A stretch of 64,000 nt of DNA, taken from NCBI GenBank assembly GCA_016706255.1, contig JADJJZ010000006.1:248001-312000 (forward strand). Reading direction: 5' to 3'. Below are positions 61,096 to 64,000 of this stretch, piece after piece. The translations under genes were made by a program, and so were the position numbers. The notes under the pieces were generated by a model. The model was not told the DNA's origin and made no database searches. It saw only the letters and a list, made by a program, of their open reading frames with translations. Each line of letters opens with the position of its first letter. Positions within the stretch are counted from its first letter, which is position 1. The stretch is from Bacteroidota bacterium. GTDB lineage: Bacteria; Bacteroidota; Bacteroidia; Chitinophagales; BACL12.

Positions 61096-62433
61096 TTAAT
61101 TGCCAAAAATCAATTTTTTGAAAGCTGATTTTGGTTTTAATTGAACGCGAAGTTGCGGATGTTGTGTATTCCATGCCTCGATAATTTCAGCTTCAAATGT
61201 TTTGAAAAACTCAGGGTCGAAATTTGCCACACTTAAATGTGCCATGATATGTTCCACATTTCGTTTTTCCAGTAACCAGCGATTAAATATTTCGTGTCGC
61301 ATTCTGATACCGAATACATTAATACCGATAAATAAATGGTCTGCTTCGCGATAAACTACGTGCACACATTTTTGATGATCGGCACTTTCCCAATAAAATT
61401 CTGCTTCGCCTTCGCGTAAGGTATTAAGTACAGTTCCATAGGTTTGATATTCGATATCTAAAAATTTAGCACTGTTGAACCAATAGCCGGGTTCATAAAC
61501 GCGTGGATGCCCCATCATGTTAAATGCTGCGGTTTCACCCTGTAATTTACCGGTATACCAAACCTGTTCAATTACACGCCTGTCGGGCAATGCATGTTGA
61601 AACTGTGCACAGTCGCCGGCGGCAAAAATATCATCTATACTAGTATGCATATGTTGGTTGATAACCACACCGCGATCGGTTTTGATACCACTGTCTTTTA
61701 AAAATTGAATATTTGGAGAAACACCTGCTGTAAGGCCAACGATCTGACAAGGAATTTCTTCGTCGTTACCTGTTATGATGCTGCTAACGCGGCCATTTGC
61801 ATCACCTTTTATTTCTTTTAATGTTTCATTTAATCGCAAATCGAAACCATGTTCACGAATATGGCTGGTAATCATTTGCGATTCCTGTTCGGGCAGAATA
61901 TTATTCCAATAATTACTTTCACGCACTAATAATGTTACCGGATAATGCCTTGAATGTAGCATTTCTGCCATTTCTATTCCGATTAAACCTCCCCCCACAA
62001 TAACTGCGCGATTAATACCATTGGCTGTGTTGGCTTCGAGCGATTCGAGGTCCTGGGAGGAATATAATCCCTGAACACCAATTAAATCTTGCCCCGGCCA
62101 ACCGAATTTATTTGGTTTAGCGCCTGATGCAATTAATAATTTATCGTAAGAAAGCCTTTCAGCGTTGTCGAATACAACTTGTTTTGTTTGAATGTCGATA
62201 GTTTGCACCCAACCTTTTTTGAGATTGATTCTATTTTTTTCCCAGAACCAATTTTCATAAGGCTGAATATCTTTAAATTTCATGTGGCCCATGTAAACAT
62301 ACATGAGGGCAGTTCTGCTGAAAAAATAATCTGTTTCTCCTGAAATCACAGTTATTTCGTGATCCGAATGTTTTCGGATAGTTCTTGCGGCTGTGATACC
62401 TGTTATTCCATTTCCAATTATTACAATATGCAT
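61096..62433 (-). CDS. FAD-dependent pyridine nucleotide-disulfide-type oxidoreductase
   Basis: 445 residues, NAD(P)H oxidoreductase of the rubredoxin/nitrite-reductase-large-subunit type. FAD motif IIGNGITGITAARTIRKH, NAD motif AVIVGGGLIGIEMAEMLHS, FAD-binding GDCAQF. It lacks the redox-active Cys pair of disulfide reductases. C-terminal residues after about 320 (WFNSAKFLDIEYQTYGTV) form a domain typical of the family. It lies 42 bases upstream of the Fe-S protein gene, suggesting one electron-transfer unit. Substrate unknown. Confidence 0.87.
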   Translation of the reverse strand: MHIVIIGNGITGITAARTIRKHSDHEITVISGETDYFFSRTALMYVYMGHMKFKDIQPYENWFWEKNRINLKKGWVQTIDIQTKQVVFDNAERLSYDKLLIASGAKPNKFGWPGQDLIGVQGLYSSQDLESLEANTANGINRAVIVGGGLIGIEMAEMLHSRHYPVTLLVRESNYWNNILPEQESQMITSHIREHGFDLRLNETLKEIKGDANGRVSSIITGNDEEIPCQIVGLTAGVSPNIQFLKDSGIKTDRGVVINQHMHTSIDDIFAAGDCAQFQHALPDRRVIEQVWYTGKLQGETAAFNMMGHPRVYEPGYWFNSAKFLDIEYQTYGTVLNTLREGEAEFYWESADHQKCVHVVYREADHLFIGINVFGIRMRHEIFNRWLLEKRNVEHIMAHLSVANFDPEFFKTFEAEIIEAWNTQHPQLRVQLKPKSAFKKLIFGN

Positions 62434-62546
62434 AAGCGAGTGGCGGCGAAGGTAAAATGATTGCGGTATGAAATTAAGAACAAAAAACGAATAGTTCCGT
62501 TCTTTTAACTGAAAAATAACCTTACGTTATATTTTGTCAGTATCGT

Positions 62547-63311
62547 TTATTGTTTGTTCAAATTCCAGTTGTAATCCATAAACTCCACTTCGGTTGATTC
62601 GGTAAGTTTAATTTTACTGTATTGGTTCAAAAAATCTTTCAAAGAACCATCTTTTGTAAAATCGCTGGTAAACCAGTTAAATATGCTGCTTACCGTTGCT
62701 TTTTCAGCTGTAATTTTATTACGGGTAGGGTCGTTGATAAAATCTTCGGCTTGCTGTTGCAGTTGTTTATCTATTTTTTTTGCTTCGTAGGCTTCGTTTA
62801 ATAATTTCGGACAAGAGTAACTTGCGCAGTTTACGGCAAAGTGAATTCTTGGTTCATCCATTTTCCGTAAAATATTATGTTCGATATTATTTAAATCGAG
62901 TTCCTGACCCTGAATGGTAATAAATTTTATATCCCAAACCGAATTTACAAATGCAACACCGGGTTTTATATCTTTAATACTTACAACAGGATAGTTGCGA
63001 ATAATTAATTGAACGGTATACGCATTATAAGCATTTATCCAATAAGCAAGAATTTCTTCACGACTCCAGGTTTTTTCATTAGGATAATTTGCTTCAATTA
63101 ATTGGAGATAATTATTGAGTTTAATACTATCGGCCATAAATCCTTCATAATTAACCCATCCGTCGGCATTTACATTTTTTTGCAGTAAATCGGTCCATAA
63201 TTCATGTGTAAATGGTTTGGCATCGGTTTGAATTCCGTTTAATGTTCGGCACGACGGGAGGGTGCACGAGGTGCAAAGTGCAATTAAACTTACAAGTATC
63301 AGGTTTCGCAT
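62547..63311 (-). CDS. DUF547 lipoprotein
   Basis: 254 residues from 63311 (MRNLILVSLIALCTSC); a longer frame from 63350 adds residues before the signal. The lipobox is ALCTSC. DUF547 domain signatures: EEILAYWINAYNAYTVQLII, SVWDIKFITIQGQELDLNNI cut as WDIKFITIQGQELDLNNIE, RIHFAVNCASYSCPKLLNEA, and NWFTSDF. The conserved Cys-containing AVNCASxSCP motif is intact. Function of DUF547 is unknown. It precedes the FAD oxidoreductase gene on the same strand by 113 bases. Confidence 0.9.
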   Translation of the reverse strand: MRNLILVSLIALCTSCTLPSCRTLNGIQTDAKPFTHELWTDLLQKNVNADGWVNYEGFMADSIKLNNYLQLIEANYPNEKTWSREEILAYWINAYNAYTVQLIIRNYPVVSIKDIKPGVAFVNSVWDIKFITIQGQELDLNNIEHNILRKMDEPRIHFAVNCASYSCPKLLNEAYEAKKIDKQLQQQAEDFINDPTRNKITAEKATVSSIFNWFTSDFTKDGSLKDFLNQYSKIKLTESTEVEFMDYNWNLNKQ

Positions 63312-63428
63312 AGTATGTCTGTTATGGATAAATATACGAAATTGAATCAATTCCGGTTCCCTTGGCGGGGGATTCTAATACTTATAAACAGGTATTAGGT
63401 TTCTCCAATACAAAAAGCAGAAAGGCAA

Positions 63429-64000
63429 TTAAAATTTAACAAAATGTTTATTGGAAACGCTGCCATCAAGTTGAGTAAGTTTAATAAAGTAAATTCCTGC
63501 GGGTGCATTTTCGATATTGATATAAATTTCTCCATTTTCTCCCGTGCTATTGGAGTTAAAATAATTTACACCGGTAATACTAAATATTGAAACTACAACA
63601 CCACCTTTAAATGTGTTTTTATAATTTATAATTAATTCTCCGTTTGTTGGATTTGGATAAATATTCCATTCGAAAAGCGGTTTGTTTTGAGGGATTAAAG
63701 CAGGAAGAATATTTATGGTGTAATCTTCTACTTCGCCTGATGCAAAATTTTCGCATGGTGATGCATATGCACCATATTTAGCACTTACTCTTAATCTTGT
63801 AGTTCCGGGTATTGCAGAAATTGGAATGGTAATGTTTTTATTCAAATTCGCAGCACTTGTTACTTTTTTTTGAATTAATTTTTCTCCGGCATCCGTAAAA
63901 TCGCCATCCCCATTAAAATCAATCCATGCGCGCCAAAATAATTGTTCTGCAATACCGGTAAATCCGGCACTGTAGGTAAAGGTATAGGTTGTTCCCTGTG
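63429..64000 (-). CDS. GEVED-domain secreted protein with T9SS tail, partial
   Basis: The C-terminal 190 residues of a gene that runs off the right edge; the frame is open to base 64000 with no start inside. GEVED domain: YTFTYSAGFTGIAEQLFWRA, WIDFNGDGDFTDAGEKL, ISAIPGTTRLRVSAKYGA and the signature SGEVEDYTINI. Type IX sorting tail: WNIYPNPTNGELIINY ... APAGIYFIKLTQLDG. The same domain pair appears, broken, at 25410-26063. Cell-surface or secreted; the N-terminal catalytic or binding part is outside the window. Confidence 0.88.
   Translation of the reverse strand, partial: QGTTYTFTYSAGFTGIAEQLFWRAWIDFNGDGDFTDAGEKLIQKKVTSAANLNKNITIPISAIPGTTRLRVSAKYGAYASPCENFASGEVEDYTINILPALIPQNKPLFEWNIYPNPTNGELIINYKNTFKGGVVVSIFSITGVNYFNSNSTGENGEIYINIENAPAGIYFIKLTQLDGSVSNKHFVKF

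Noticed and set aside
1..64000. tRNA, rRNA and transposase genes
   Set aside because: No cloverleaf with a CCA-side stem, rRNA signature or DDE-type transposase frame was recognised in a read-through of both strands.

Overview
The window looks like a chromosomal contig of an AT-rich, non-phototrophic member of the Bacteroidota (Chitinophagia/Saprospiria-like; genus not assignable). Support: about ten secreted proteins end in type IX secretion (T9SS) sorting tails or a CHU_C gliding-type tail. Promoters fit the Bacteroidota TTG/TAnnTTTG pattern. Signal peptides end in AQ or a lipobox Cys. A propeller histidine kinase/LytTR pair, a GH3 protein and rimP-nusA-infB are arranged as in that phylum. 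No rRNA, tRNA, CRISPR array, transposase or phage gene was seen.

Layout. 0-2.8 kb: three peptidyl-prolyl isomerases (envelope parvulins and SlyD). 2.9-13.5 kb: a dispersed kynurenine (tryptophan degradation) cluster: atypical SDR, 3-hydroxyanthranilate dioxygenase, ACMS decarboxylase, kynureninase, kynurenine 3-monooxygenase. It is interrupted by a 1.26 kb cassette (a GxxExxY nuclease-fold gene between inverted arrays of a degenerate repeat), a secreted protein and a PIF1-like helicase. 13.6-17.2 kb: lipoproteins with DUF5011 domains and a subtilisin-like T9SS protein lacking its catalytic Asp. 17.2-24.9 kb: recJ, lptB, GH3, LytTR regulator and sensor kinase. 25-26 kb: a broken GEVED/T9SS gene preceded by a G16 tract. 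26.2-30.9 kb: infB, nusA and rimP on the minus strand, with a hairpin in the rimP leader and an in-frame stop in nusA. 31-36.9 kb: an AT-rich accessory block with a two-gene HEPN-like unit, a secreted glycosidase-like pair and degraded reading frames at both borders. 37-42.3 kb: glyQS, a CpeT-like protein, small lipoproteins and an arsR-arsN2-arsM operon. 42.3-53.2 kb: large secreted adhesin-like proteins, an ABC-F ATPase and a DUF2461 protein. 53.5-56 kb: two OmpA-family genes. 56-59.6 kb: envelope glycosyltransferases. 59.7-64 kb: a membrane Fe-S protein, an FAD oxidoreductase, a DUF547 lipoprotein and a partial GEVED/T9SS protein.

How the genes fit together. The kynurenine genes convert kynurenine through 3-hydroxykynurenine and 3-hydroxyanthranilate to 2-aminomuconate semialdehyde; tryptophan dioxygenase and the later dehydrogenase are not here. 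The arsenic genes give methylation-based detoxification without a visible efflux pump. Many other genes build the envelope or the secreted surface.

Caution. At least seven reading frames, most between 44 and 60 kb, are broken by single-base indels, mainly in homopolymers, while the conserved protein continues in the next frame. I read most of these as consensus errors and give the joined extents; the breaks are described in each entry.
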